Notes under the pieces: generated by a model
What the model saw: only the letters and a program-made list of their open reading frames with translations
Told to the model about the DNA's origin: nothing
Databases searched by the model: none
Position numbers and translations under genes: made by a program
NCBI GenBank assembly: GCA_002309015.1
Contig: DBWM01000001.1
Coordinates: forward strand, 1-6,245
Origin: Myxococcales bacterium UBA1238
Lineage (GTDB): Bacteria > Myxococcota_A > Bradymonadia > UBA7976 > UBA1532
Length of the DNA stretch: 6,245 nt
Direction of reading: 5' to 3'
Part shown: positions 1-5,718 of the stretch, piece after piece
Layout of the letters: the number at the start of each line of letters is the position of its first letter
Position numbering within the stretch: the stretch's first letter is position 1

Positions 1-915
1 ATCGGTGACGCAGACGTTGCTGCTGCTGCAGACCTTGCCTTCTCCGCAGCAAGTGTCGCCCTCGCAGTCGTCGGCGGGGAGGCAGCAGTCCGCTTTCGCG
101 GTCTCTACGCAGCTGTACTGGGTTTCGCTGTTGGCGGTCAGATCGCAGCTCGCGGTCATGCAGTCGTTGCTGGCTTCACATTCCGTGTCCGCCATGCATT
201 CGCAGTAGCCTTCGTTGCCTTCGGTGATGCGCGCATATTCGCATTTGCCGCTGGCATTGCAGGTTTCGCTCATGCAGGCCTTTTTCTCGCAGGGGTTGTC
301 TGCATCGCAGTCGATCTTGCAGGCTTCGGTCTCGGTGTCGTCGTCGTATTTGCAGGTGTGATCGTCGGTACAGCTTGCGATTTTACAGGTCTGAGCCGGA
401 CATTCGCTTTTATCGAGGCATTCGCAGTAGCCCTCTTCGCCTTGAGCGATGCGCGTGGGATATGAGCATTTGCCACCGTTGCAGGATGCTTCTTCGACGC
501 TGTAGCAGGCGGGCGGATGGGTGCAATCGTCCTCGTCTTTGCATTCGGGCACATCGGCGTCGGTGGTGCTGCCGTCGGTGGTGCTGCCGTCATCGATGTC
601 GCCGTCAGTGGTGGAGCCGTCATCGATGTCGCCGTCAGTAGTGGAGCCGTCGGTGGCGGAGCCGTCATCGATGTCGCCATCGGTGGTGGAGCCGTCAGTG
701 GTGGAGCCGTCGGTGGTGCTGCCGTCGGAAGTGGAGCCATCGCGTCCCGCGCTGCCATCTTGTCCTGCGCTGCCGCCGGATCCCGCTGCGCCGTCCAAAT
801 CGACCGCGGCATCGCCGTCATCGTTGTTGTCGTCATCGTCGCAGGCCCAGAGAGCGGTGGAGGCTGCAAAAGCGGTCAAAGCCGCAAGGAAGAGCTTCGA
901 GTTGAATTCGAACAT
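1..915 (-). CDS. Cys-rich secreted lipoprotein with Thr-Asp-Gly-Ser repeat linker (3' end beyond window)
   Basis: The frame opens at ATG 915 and is still open at position 1, giving 305 residues with the C-terminus missing. Residues 1-25 read as a lipoprotein signal: hydrophobic stretch at 8-22 and lipobox L22-W23-A24-C25. Trp at -2 is unusual, but the Cys is followed at once by DDDDNNDD. Residues 59-119 are a five-residue TDGST-type repeat with three DGDID variants. Residues 125-305 contain 30 cysteines and a duplicated module: GYCEC occurs at 162-166 and again at 236-240. The last part (CC at 277-278 and 289-290, then CGEGKVC) recalls the Cys-rich 'Dickkopf-like' segments annotated in some myxobacterial lipoproteins; that is memory, not a search. 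GGAG lies 8 nt before the start. The role is unknown. An exported, disulfide-rich, membrane-anchored surface or periplasmic protein is the safe reading. Confidence 0.85.
   Translation of the reverse strand, partial: MFEFNSKLFLAALTAFAASTALWACDDDDNNDDGDAAVDLDGAAGSGGSAGQDGSAGRDGSTSDGSTTDGSTTDGSTTDGDIDDGSATDGSTTDGDIDDGSTTDGDIDDGSTTDGSTTDADVPECKDEDDCTHPPACYSVEEASCNGGKCSYPTRIAQGEEGYCECLDKSECPAQTCKIASCTDDHTCKYDDDTETEACKIDCDADNPCEKKACMSETCNASGKCEYARITEGNEGYCECMADTECEASNDCMTASCDLTANSETQYSCVETAKADCCLPADDCEGDTCCGEGKVCSSSNVCVTD
145..489 (-). repeat. Duplicated Cys-rich module inside lipoprotein gene
   Basis: Two copies of a Cys-rich module lie about 74 codons (222 bp) apart. Copy A covers residues 143-182 (nt 370-489) and copy B residues 217-257 (nt 145-267). 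Matching features are C145/C219, C150/C225, the EGYCEC block at 161-166/235-240, C172/C246, C177/C252 and C182/C257. The DNA around 420-455 and 198-233 is also clearly alike, so the duplication is direct and not merely a shared Cys spacing. It probably reflects repeated small disulfide-stabilised domains. Confidence 0.75.
559..741 (-). repeat. In-frame 15-bp repeats encoding TDGST / DGDID linker
   Basis: This part of the lipoprotein gene is a run of degenerate 15-bp units encoding about twelve five-residue repeats (residues 59-119). Most units are TDGST. Three, at residues 79-83, 94-98 and 104-108, are DGDID followed by DG. The composition (Asp, Gly, Ser, Thr) suggests an extended flexible stalk between the lipid anchor and the Cys-rich body. 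The closely spaced Asp residues could bind calcium, but this is inference. Gain or loss of units would keep the reading frame. Confidence 0.9.
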
Positions 916-923
916 CAAAAAAA

Positions 924-927
924 CTCC
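924..927 (-). promoter_or_regulatory. Ribosome binding site of the lipoprotein gene
   Basis: On the minus strand GGAG occurs 8 nt before ATG 915, separated from it by a T-rich spacer. It supports this ATG, which also places the signal peptide correctly. Confidence 0.7.
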
Positions 928-938
928 GCATGTAGAAA

Positions 939-957
939 ACGCAATCGGCCATTGCGT
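939..957 (-). promoter_or_regulatory. Hairpin or operator in the lipoprotein leader
   Basis: ACGCAAT and ATTGCGT form a perfect 7-bp inverted repeat with a 5-nt spacer, ending 11 nt upstream of the GGAG. T-runs flank it on both sides of the minus strand (seven T before, four T after). It could be an RNA stem near the ribosome binding site, a weak attenuator, or an operator for a dimeric regulator. The sequence alone cannot separate these. Confidence 0.4.
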
Positions 958-972
958 AAAAAAACGTTGAAG

Positions 973-1001
973 AGCTTCACTGCTCTGCCGGGGCTTGTCA
1001 A
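973..1001 (-). promoter_or_regulatory. Weak candidate promoter for the lipoprotein gene
   Basis: A perfect TTGACA (-35 type) reads on the minus strand at 1001-996. At the ideal 17-bp spacing the -10 position holds GAAGCT, which matches TATAAT poorly. The site is about 60 bp upstream of the start codon. Transcription may depend on an activator or another sigma factor, or the match may be chance. Confidence 0.25.
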
Positions 1002-1194
1002 CCAGAAACGAACAGAAACAAAGAATGAAAACTTTTTGGGAACTCAAATGAGGGCGGCCTCAATACTGTGCCCCCAGGCGACTTTGCGGAGCCGGCTTCA
1101 AAGGCGCGCCGGAGATACAAAACGGTGAGAAAACTGCTACGCAACCCGCGATCATTGAATCGATCAGCGTTTCTACATCAAACAGAGGCCCGAT

Positions 1195-1330
1195 CATCGG
1201 ATGAATGCCCCTGATCTAAACTGATTACCCCAAATTCATCCGATGTTTTACACATGATCTACGGGATGAACCCAAAATCCATCCGCTGAATTCAGCTTAC
1301 CCTCTCTGCCTGCCCAGGATCCATTCGCTT
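1195..1330. repeat. Cluster of five degenerate 12-bp ATTCATCCGATG-type motifs in both orientations
   Basis: CATCGGATGAAT (1195-1206) and ATTCATCCGATG (1234-1245) are a perfect 12-bp inverted repeat with a 27-nt spacer. Degenerate relatives follow: TACGGGATGAAC (1260-1271, reverse orientation, 8 of 12), ATCCATCCGCTG (1277-1288, 10 of 12) and ATCCATTCGCTT (1319-1330, 8 of 12). The motif starts 1195, 1234, 1277 and 1319 are 39, 43 and 42 bp apart, close to four helical turns each. The cluster lies just downstream of uppP and upstream of the lipoprotein gene. It could be an array of regulator sites, a degenerate small repeat element, or RNA structure at the operon end. Confidence 0.5.
1285..1296. 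repeat. 12-bp perfect palindrome GCTGAATTCAGC
   Basis: The sequence equals its own reverse complement over 12 bp with no spacer. It overlaps the fourth copy of the 12-bp motif cluster. Its form fits a binding site for a symmetric dimer, but no regulator gene is present in the window to connect with it. Confidence 0.5.
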
Positions 1331-1353
1331 GATGAGGGTTCGCTCGTTTCACC

Positions 1354-2154
1354 TTACAAAAAAATGACCCCGATCAGGCCTGCCGCGAGGCAATAAAACC
1401 CAAAATTGGAGAACCATCCGCGTTTGACGACGGCGAAAAGGAGTTTTAAGGCGCAGAATCCGCCAATGACAGCGGTCACAAACCCGATGGCAAAGGATAC
1501 CCAGGGGATCGAGCTCTCGAATATATGGCGGCCTTCGAGGATCGCTGCCCCTAAAATCACGGGAATCGACATAAGGAAGCTGAATCGGGCGGCTTTTTCG
1601 GGATCGACCTTTAAAAAGAGGGCTGCAGAGATGGTCAGTCCGCTTCTCGAAAGGCCGGGTAAGATGGCGAGCGCCTGTGCAAAGCCGATGATGAGGGCAT
1701 AAAGCCAGGAGATCTCGCGATCTTTGGAGCGCGCAAGCTTGGTTAAGAGGAGGATCGTACCTGTGACCATCAGTAAGATCGCCACGATTTTCGGTGACTG
1801 GAACATCTCTTCGAGCTGAGACTTGAATAAGAGGCCTAAAACCCCCGCCGGGATCGTCGCCAGGATGAGGGCAGCCACTAAACGCTGGTCTTTTGAGGGG
1901 TGAAGATAGGTGATTGCAGGATGGCGGACGGCTTTGCATGCGCCCAAAACCAGATCCCAGAGATCGCGGTAGAAGAGGGCGCAGACCGAAAGCAGCGTTC
2001 CCAGGTGAAGCGCCACATCGAAGGCGACACCACCGTCGGTTTGCAGGTGAAACAGGGCTCGCGCGAGCACGAGATGCCCCGACGAGGAGACCGGCAAAAA
2101 TTCAGTGAGGGCCTGAAGGAGACCCAAGAGGAATGCAGCGAGTGGTGAAAGCAT
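1354..2154 (-). CDS. uppP: Undecaprenyl-diphosphatase UppP (BacA family)
   Basis: This integral inner-membrane enzyme dephosphorylates undecaprenyl diphosphate to the monophosphate, recycling the lipid carrier of peptidoglycan and surface polysaccharide; excess activity gives bacitracin resistance. Both family signatures are present. The first is Q14-A-L-T-E18 followed by FLPVSSSGH with His27. The second is PGLSRSG with Ser169, Arg170 and Thr174. Hydrophobic segments span the whole chain, as expected for a multi-pass protein. ATG 2154 gives 266 residues, the usual family length, and places the first signature near the N-terminus. An in-frame TTG at 2190 would add 12 residues and overlap the upstream gene. 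Neither start has a strong ribosome binding site, so translation may be coupled to the upstream gene, which stops 13 nt earlier. It is the last gene of the cluster. Confidence 0.96.
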   Translation of the reverse strand: MLSPLAAFLLGLLQALTEFLPVSSSGHLVLARALFHLQTDGGVAFDVALHLGTLLSVCALFYRDLWDLVLGACKAVRHPAITYLHPSKDQRLVAALILATIPAGVLGLLFKSQLEEMFQSPKIVAILLMVTGTILLLTKLARSKDREISWLYALIIGFAQALAILPGLSRSGLTISAALFLKVDPEKAARFSFLMSIPVILGAAILEGRHIFESSIPWVSFAIGFVTAVIGGFCALKLLFAVVKRGWFSNFGFYCLAAGLIGVIFL

Positions 2155-2167
2155 GGTAATCGTCTGA

Positions 2168-3343
2168 TCAGGAAGAGAACTGGGCTTCAAGCCTGAGAAA
2201 GAGTTCGGTGTAGAGGATGTATCGCGCTTGCCCGTCGTCTTTGGGGCAGACGGAAGGGGATCGCGCGGCGATGGCCCTCACGAGGAAATTCGGGCCAAGG
2301 GGAATGGCGACGGTCATCGCCCAGAGCGCAAAGTCTCCATCGAGCATGTCGTCGCGTTGGGCGTAGCGCCGATTGTAAAATCCCTGGAGTAAAAAGAGTT
2401 CGGTGTTGATCGAAAGGCTTGTACTGAGGGCGGCGCTGTCTTTGCGATCGGCGTCGCTGTACTGACCTTCGAATCGAATGAGGTCCTTGTACGCGAGGGC
2501 CATCATCAGTTTGCCACCGGCGGAGAGTTTCACGAATGGGCGATCCGGGCGTCGCATCCAGGATTCGAATCCATAGGTGGCATCAAAGGGGGAAGGATCG
2601 TATTTTCCATGGAAAACGAAGCCTTCGACGCGGGATTCAAAGGTAAAATCGTCGCCCAGTATGAAATGGCTCCCCAGATGAGCGCCGGGTCGCACGTCGC
2701 CCTGACCCTGAAAATAGGCGGCGGTATAGAGGGTGACGGGGCCAAAATCCCCATCGACCTCTCCCCCTGCGCTGTAGAAGTGTTGATGCCGGGCTGCAAG
2801 GCGTCCTTTATCGTCTGCCCAGCCCTGAAGTTCGAGGGGGGCATCAAAATCAGCGGCTGCCTGAAGCCTCAGCGTCATGGGATCGCCCAAAAAAGAGACC
2901 TGCCCCCCCGCCACCGGTCGCGCCAGCAGTCGTGAAGAGAAGAGATCGAGCTCTATGGGCGCCTTCCATTGATCGGGCCCCAGATGGATCTCGGTTCCGA
3001 GCCGCGCGTGATCGCTGTCGAGGTTATTGAAATAGCGTTCGACCAGCGCCCCTTCGCCAAATGTGACCTGAAGCGTACCCATATGGAACAGATCATCGAT
3101 GCGAAAGGTGGTGATCGTGCGTGCAAAATCCTCGCTCTCGTCCCAATCACGCTCTCGAATATGGCCGGTGTTCAGATCGAAACGCAAAGGCGCCTGCAGA
3201 GCGATGGATAGGAACTTATGCTCGAACCCCACCCAGGGGGTCATCTCCATGATGGGTGTTTTGGCGAGACGGCCGCCACCTGTGATGAATCCACCTTCGA
3301 TGTGAGGGCTTAACAGGAAGATTGCGGCGAGAGGGAGGATCAT
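2168..3343 (-). CDS. Probable outer-membrane beta-barrel protein, family not recognised
   Basis: The product has 391 residues and I do not recognise a named family. The N-terminus MILPLAAIFLLSPHIEGG looks like a short signal peptide, though it lacks the usual positive residues. The rest has almost no long hydrophobic helix. It has many amphipathic stretches with alternating aromatic/aliphatic and polar residues separated by Gly/Asp-rich turns, for example VTLYTAAYFQGQ, FTFESRVEGFVFHG, LIRFEGQYSDAD and the end YILYTELFLRLEAQF. This fits an outer-membrane barrel. It ends in Phe-Ser-Ser rather than a terminal aromatic. A single Cys is present at residue 366. The start is the first possible one: no ATG, GTG or TTG occurs between it and the preceding in-frame stop. 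It begins 4 nt after the pepT stop with no clear ribosome binding site, which suggests translational coupling. A porin, lipid or polysaccharide transport role is only a guess. Confidence 0.75.
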   Translation of the reverse strand: MILPLAAIFLLSPHIEGGFITGGGRLAKTPIMEMTPWVGFEHKFLSIALQAPLRFDLNTGHIRERDWDESEDFARTITTFRIDDLFHMGTLQVTFGEGALVERYFNNLDSDHARLGTEIHLGPDQWKAPIELDLFSSRLLARPVAGGQVSFLGDPMTLRLQAAADFDAPLELQGWADDKGRLAARHQHFYSAGGEVDGDFGPVTLYTAAYFQGQGDVRPGAHLGSHFILGDDFTFESRVEGFVFHGKYDPSPFDATYGFESWMRRPDRPFVKLSAGGKLMMALAYKDLIRFEGQYSDADRKDSAALSTSLSINTELFLLQGFYNRRYAQRDDMLDGDFALWAMTVAIPLGPNFLVRAIAARSPSVCPKDDGQARYILYTELFLRLEAQFSS

Positions 3344-3347
3344 GGGT

Positions 3348-4643
3348 TCAGACGGAGGGCAGGAGACCGCGTTTTTGACCCTTTTGGGCCCAGAGGGAAA
3401 CGAGTTCCACGCAGCATTCGGCGGATTTGGTCATGTGCTGAACGGCTACCCATTCGCGCAATCCATGGAAGTTGTGGGCGCCGGTGAAGAGATTGGGGGT
3501 GGGCAGACCCATGAACGAGAGCCGCGACCCGTCGGTACCGCCTCGAATGGGGTTGTGGATCGGCGTCAACCCCGCTTTGGTGACTGCCTCGAAGGCGAGA
3601 TCGCTCACCTCGGGCCGTAAACGGAGCATCTGCTTCATGTTGCGGTACTGCTCCCTGATTTCGACCTCTATCTTGCAGCCGGGCCAGCTCTTCGCGGTCT
3701 GTTCAGCCAGTTGCTTGAGGAAGTCCGCCTTCTGAACCAGGCCTTCTTCGGCAAAATCGCGGATGATGAATTTCACCTGGCAGGATTCTTCGCATCCCGA
3801 GATGCCCACGGGGTGAACGAACCCTTCGGTACCCTCTGTGGTCTCGGGGGAAAGGCGATCCTTGGGCAGGCGATTGACGAAATCGCAGGCGATCTTCAGG
3901 GCGTTGACCAGTTTACCCTTGGCGTAGCCTGGATGGACGTTGATGCCCTGAATTTTGACGGTGGCCGCATCTGCGCTGAAGGTTTCATCCTCCACTTCGC
4001 CGAGGGATTCGCCATCCACGGTGTAAGCGACCTCTGCCCCGAAGCTTTCGAGCTCAAAGCAGTCCACACCGCGCCCGATCTCTTCGTCAGGCGTGAAGGC
4101 GATGCAGAGGGGACCGTGCAAAATCTGCGGGTTGGCCTTTAAGGTTTCGAGGAGAGCGAAAATAATCGCGATGCCGGCCTTGTCGTCGGCGCCCAAAAGG
4201 GTGGTTCCGTCGGCGGTCACGATGTCGAGGCCCCTGCAATCCCCCAGCGGTGCGTCGGTTTCGGGTGTCAGCGCGATCTCAGGGTTCGCCGGGAAGGTGA
4301 TTTTTCCTCCGTCGTAGTTCCGATGCAGCTGCGGCCTGACGTTCTTGCCTGAAACCGCAGGCGAAACGTCCATATGGCTGATGAATCCCACTGCGGGCAC
4401 CTGATTGAACCTCGGGTGATCGCTCGGAATGTTGGCGGGCAGTTTGGCGTAAACGTAGCAATGATCGCTCAATCGCACGTCTTCCAGACCCAAATCCTTT
4501 AAATCCTGCTCCAAAACCCTGGCGAGATCCCATTGACAGGCGGAAGAAGGCGTACCTTCGGCTTCCTCGTCGCTGGTGGTCTCAATTTGCACGTAGCGCA
4601 TAAAGCGCGCGAGCATCGAAGCTTCATCGATGGTGAAGTTCAC
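3348..4643 (-). CDS. pepT: Peptidase T (tripeptide aminopeptidase, M20 family)
   Basis: This cytoplasmic two-zinc aminopeptidase removes the N-terminal residue of tripeptides. The M20/PepT signatures are complete. In GTG-start numbering they are HMD (His90, Asp92), GADDKAG with metal-bridging Asp153, catalytic Glu187 and metal ligand Glu188 in TPDEEIGRG, Asp210 in YTVDGE, RGGTDGS near 367-373, and the final metal ligand His390 in GAHNFHG. HPGYAKGKLVNA near 237-248 is also typical. The product has 431 residues against about 408 for enterobacterial PepT; the extra length is spread over the N-terminus, an inner loop near 265-290 and the tail. The GTG start is chosen because AGAGGAG lies 6 nt upstream. 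The longer TTG frame (4667) would overlap the preceding stop codon and place this ribosome binding site inside the gene. It starts 20 nt after the cyclase gene and is followed 4 nt later by the barrel gene. Confidence 0.96.
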   Translation of the reverse strand: MNFTIDEASMLARFMRYVQIETTSDEEAEGTPSSACQWDLARVLEQDLKDLGLEDVRLSDHCYVYAKLPANIPSDHPRFNQVPAVGFISHMDVSPAVSGKNVRPQLHRNYDGGKITFPANPEIALTPETDAPLGDCRGLDIVTADGTTLLGADDKAGIAIIFALLETLKANPQILHGPLCIAFTPDEEIGRGVDCFELESFGAEVAYTVDGESLGEVEDETFSADAATVKIQGINVHPGYAKGKLVNALKIACDFVNRLPKDRLSPETTEGTEGFVHPVGISGCEESCQVKFIIRDFAEEGLVQKADFLKQLAEQTAKSWPGCKIEVEIREQYRNMKQMLRLRPEVSDLAFEAVTKAGLTPIHNPIRGGTDGSRLSFMGLPTPNLFTGAHNFHGLREWVAVQHMTKSAECCVELVSLWAQKGQKRGLLPSV

Positions 4644-4649
4644 GGGATT

Positions 4650-4656
4650 CTCCTCT
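4650..4656 (-). promoter_or_regulatory. Strong ribosome binding site that sets the pepT start
   Basis: AGAGGAG on the minus strand is 6 nt before GTG 4643, in the short gap after the cyclase stop codon. It decides for the GTG over the upstream TTG at 4667. Confidence 0.8.
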
Positions 4657-4663
4657 GGGGGCG

Positions 4664-5578
4664 TCAAATCGAAACGCTGTTTCGCCCCATTTCTTTAGCG
4701 CGATATAAAGCGGCGTCGGATGCGGCGACCAAATGGGCGCAGGTGGTCATCTCGTCGTTAAAGGTGGCCACCCCGATGCTGATGGTGGCGTGAATGTCCT
4801 GGCCTTCAAAGCGGCAGTCGGCCTGCTCGACGATCTGGCGCAGGTTTTCGGCCAGGCTTAAGCCGCCTTCGATCTGGGATTCGGGCAGAAGCACCACAAA
4901 TTCGTCGCCGGCGTAACGCGCAAACAGCTCCTCTTTGCGGATGCGGGCCGAAATCTGCGAGGCGATGGTGCGCAAAACGTGATCGCCCGCGAGATGACCG
5001 AAGCCGTCGTTGATCGATTTAAATTTGTCGACGTCGAACAAAAGCAGGGTGAGCGGACGCTTGTGGCGGCGGCAGCGCGAGATCTCGATGTCGCAGAATT
5101 CCTCAAAATAGCGCCTGTTGTGGATTTGCGTGAGGCTGTCGAAGATCGCCATGCGGTAGATTTCTTCGTAATAGGCGGTCTCGATGTTGCTGGTGGAGAG
5201 GAACTTGTAGATGGTGCTGCCGATTTTGATGAGATCGCCGTCGCGAAGCTGTTGCGGGCCCTGGGGATCGACGCGACCCACGCCCACGTAAGTGCCGTTG
5301 GTGCTGTGGCAGTCTTCGATGAACCATTGGCCGTGGCTGAAGAAGATGTGGCAATGGTTGCGCGAGGCGGCGTCGTCTTCGAGCATGATGTCGGCTGCGA
5401 TGTCGCGGCCCAGGGTGATGACGCGCCTGCGGTCGAGCTCGTATTTTTCGCCCAGCCTTCCGCCGCGCAGGGTCACCAAAAGCTCCTTGCTTTCGCCCAC
5501 GGGCAGGCGCGGCGCGCTGTACGCGATGACGGTTTTTTCGGTCACCTTGCTGGCATATTTGCGATCTTCAGAGTTCAT
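4664..5578 (-). CDS. FHA-GGDEF diguanylate cyclase
   Basis: The product has 304 residues and is a likely soluble enzyme making c-di-GMP from two GTP; no membrane segment or signal peptide is seen. After a variable N-terminus, an FHA domain covers about residues 33-127: LGRD at 56-59, S72-R73-N74-H75 and HSTNGTYV with Asn94-Gly95, the phosphothreonine-contact positions. A GGDEF domain covers about 140-304: DSLTQIHNRRYF at 147-158, metal-binding Asp182 with Asn190 and Asp191, and the active-site loop as A223-G224-D225-E226-F227. AGDEF is a common variant compatible with activity. The inhibitory I-site position reads R214-K-E-E217 instead of RxxD, so product feedback may be weak. ATG 5578 is chosen because GGAGG lies 7 nt upstream; a GTG at 5608 would add 10 residues and put that site inside the gene. 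FHA binding to a phosphorylated partner probably controls activity or location. It is the first gene of the minus-strand cluster. Confidence 0.94.
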   Translation of the reverse strand: MNSEDRKYASKVTEKTVIAYSAPRLPVGESKELLVTLRGGRLGEKYELDRRRVITLGRDIAADIMLEDDAASRNHCHIFFSHGQWFIEDCHSTNGTYVGVGRVDPQGPQQLRDGDLIKIGSTIYKFLSTSNIETAYYEEIYRMAIFDSLTQIHNRRYFEEFCDIEISRCRRHKRPLTLLLFDVDKFKSINDGFGHLAGDHVLRTIASQISARIRKEELFARYAGDEFVVLLPESQIEGGLSLAENLRQIVEQADCRFEGQDIHATISIGVATFNDEMTTCAHLVAASDAALYRAKEMGRNSVSI

Positions 5579-5585
5579 CGATGGG

Positions 5586-5590
5586 CCTCC
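5586..5590 (-). promoter_or_regulatory. Ribosome binding site that sets the cyclase start
   Basis: GGAGG on the minus strand is 7 nt before ATG 5578, the best spaced signal in the region. It supports the ATG over the upstream GTG at 5608. Confidence 0.8.
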
Positions 5591-5652
5591 GGGCAGTGAG
5601 CCTAGCACAGGTTACCAAACTCTGTCGCCCTTACGATAAAAAGTGATCTCAA

Positions 5653-5682
5653 ATCGTAGCTTTGTGAACGCTTGCGATTCAA
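5653..5682 (-). promoter_or_regulatory. Candidate sigma70-type promoter of the cyclase-pepT-uppP cluster
   Basis: On the minus strand TTGAAT (5682-5677), an 18-bp spacer and TACGAT (5658-5653, four of six to TATAAT) lie about 75 bp upstream of the cyclase start. TACGAT at 5632-5637 and ATCGTA at 5653-5658 form a 6-bp inverted repeat with a 15-bp spacer overlapping the -10, so an operator is possible. No convincing promoter is seen for the divergent plus-strand gene in the same 140-bp gap. Confidence 0.35.
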
Positions 5683-5718
5683 AACGCAACAAGTTAGCCC
5701 TGAAAAAAATCCGCGCTT

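Larger units (their letters stand above)
916..1353. other. 438-bp non-coding region between uppP and the lipoprotein gene
   Basis: No frame here looks coding; open frames entering from the left are antisense shadows of the lipoprotein repeats. The left part is the lipoprotein leader, with ribosome binding site, 7-bp hairpin and TTGACA. The part at about 1020-1190 shows nothing I recognise. The right part (1195-1330) holds the motif cluster and palindrome listed separately. No GC-rich stem followed by a T-run is seen after the uppP stop, so the terminator of that operon is not identified. Confidence 0.7.

Noticed and set aside
1091..1112. GCCGGC...GCCGG inverted repeat in the intergenic region
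   Set aside because: The stem is only five base pairs with an 11-nt loop and no T-run, so it is not distinguishable from chance in this composition.
517..1128. Plus-strand open frames of 203 and 149 residues over the lipoprotein gene, and a 199-residue minus-strand frame at 270-869
   Set aside because: They are other-frame readings of the 15-bp repeats (Val/Gly/Ala, Ser/Val/Pro or Thr/Ala/Pro runs). The true frame has a signal peptide, lipobox and ordered Cys modules.
1285..1353. Rho-independent terminator for the uppP operon
   Set aside because: No GC-rich stem followed by a T-run is seen in the minus direction after the stop; the palindrome here is AT-centred and not followed by T.
2154..2190. 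TTG 2190 as the uppP start (278 residues)
   Set aside because: It would overlap the upstream gene by 23 nt and add 12 residues not typical of the family. ATG 2154 gives the usual length.
4979..5599. Long plus-strand frame of 206 residues opposite the cyclase gene
   Set aside because: It is the antisense shadow of a clearly conserved FHA-GGDEF gene, with no domain or ribosome binding site of its own.
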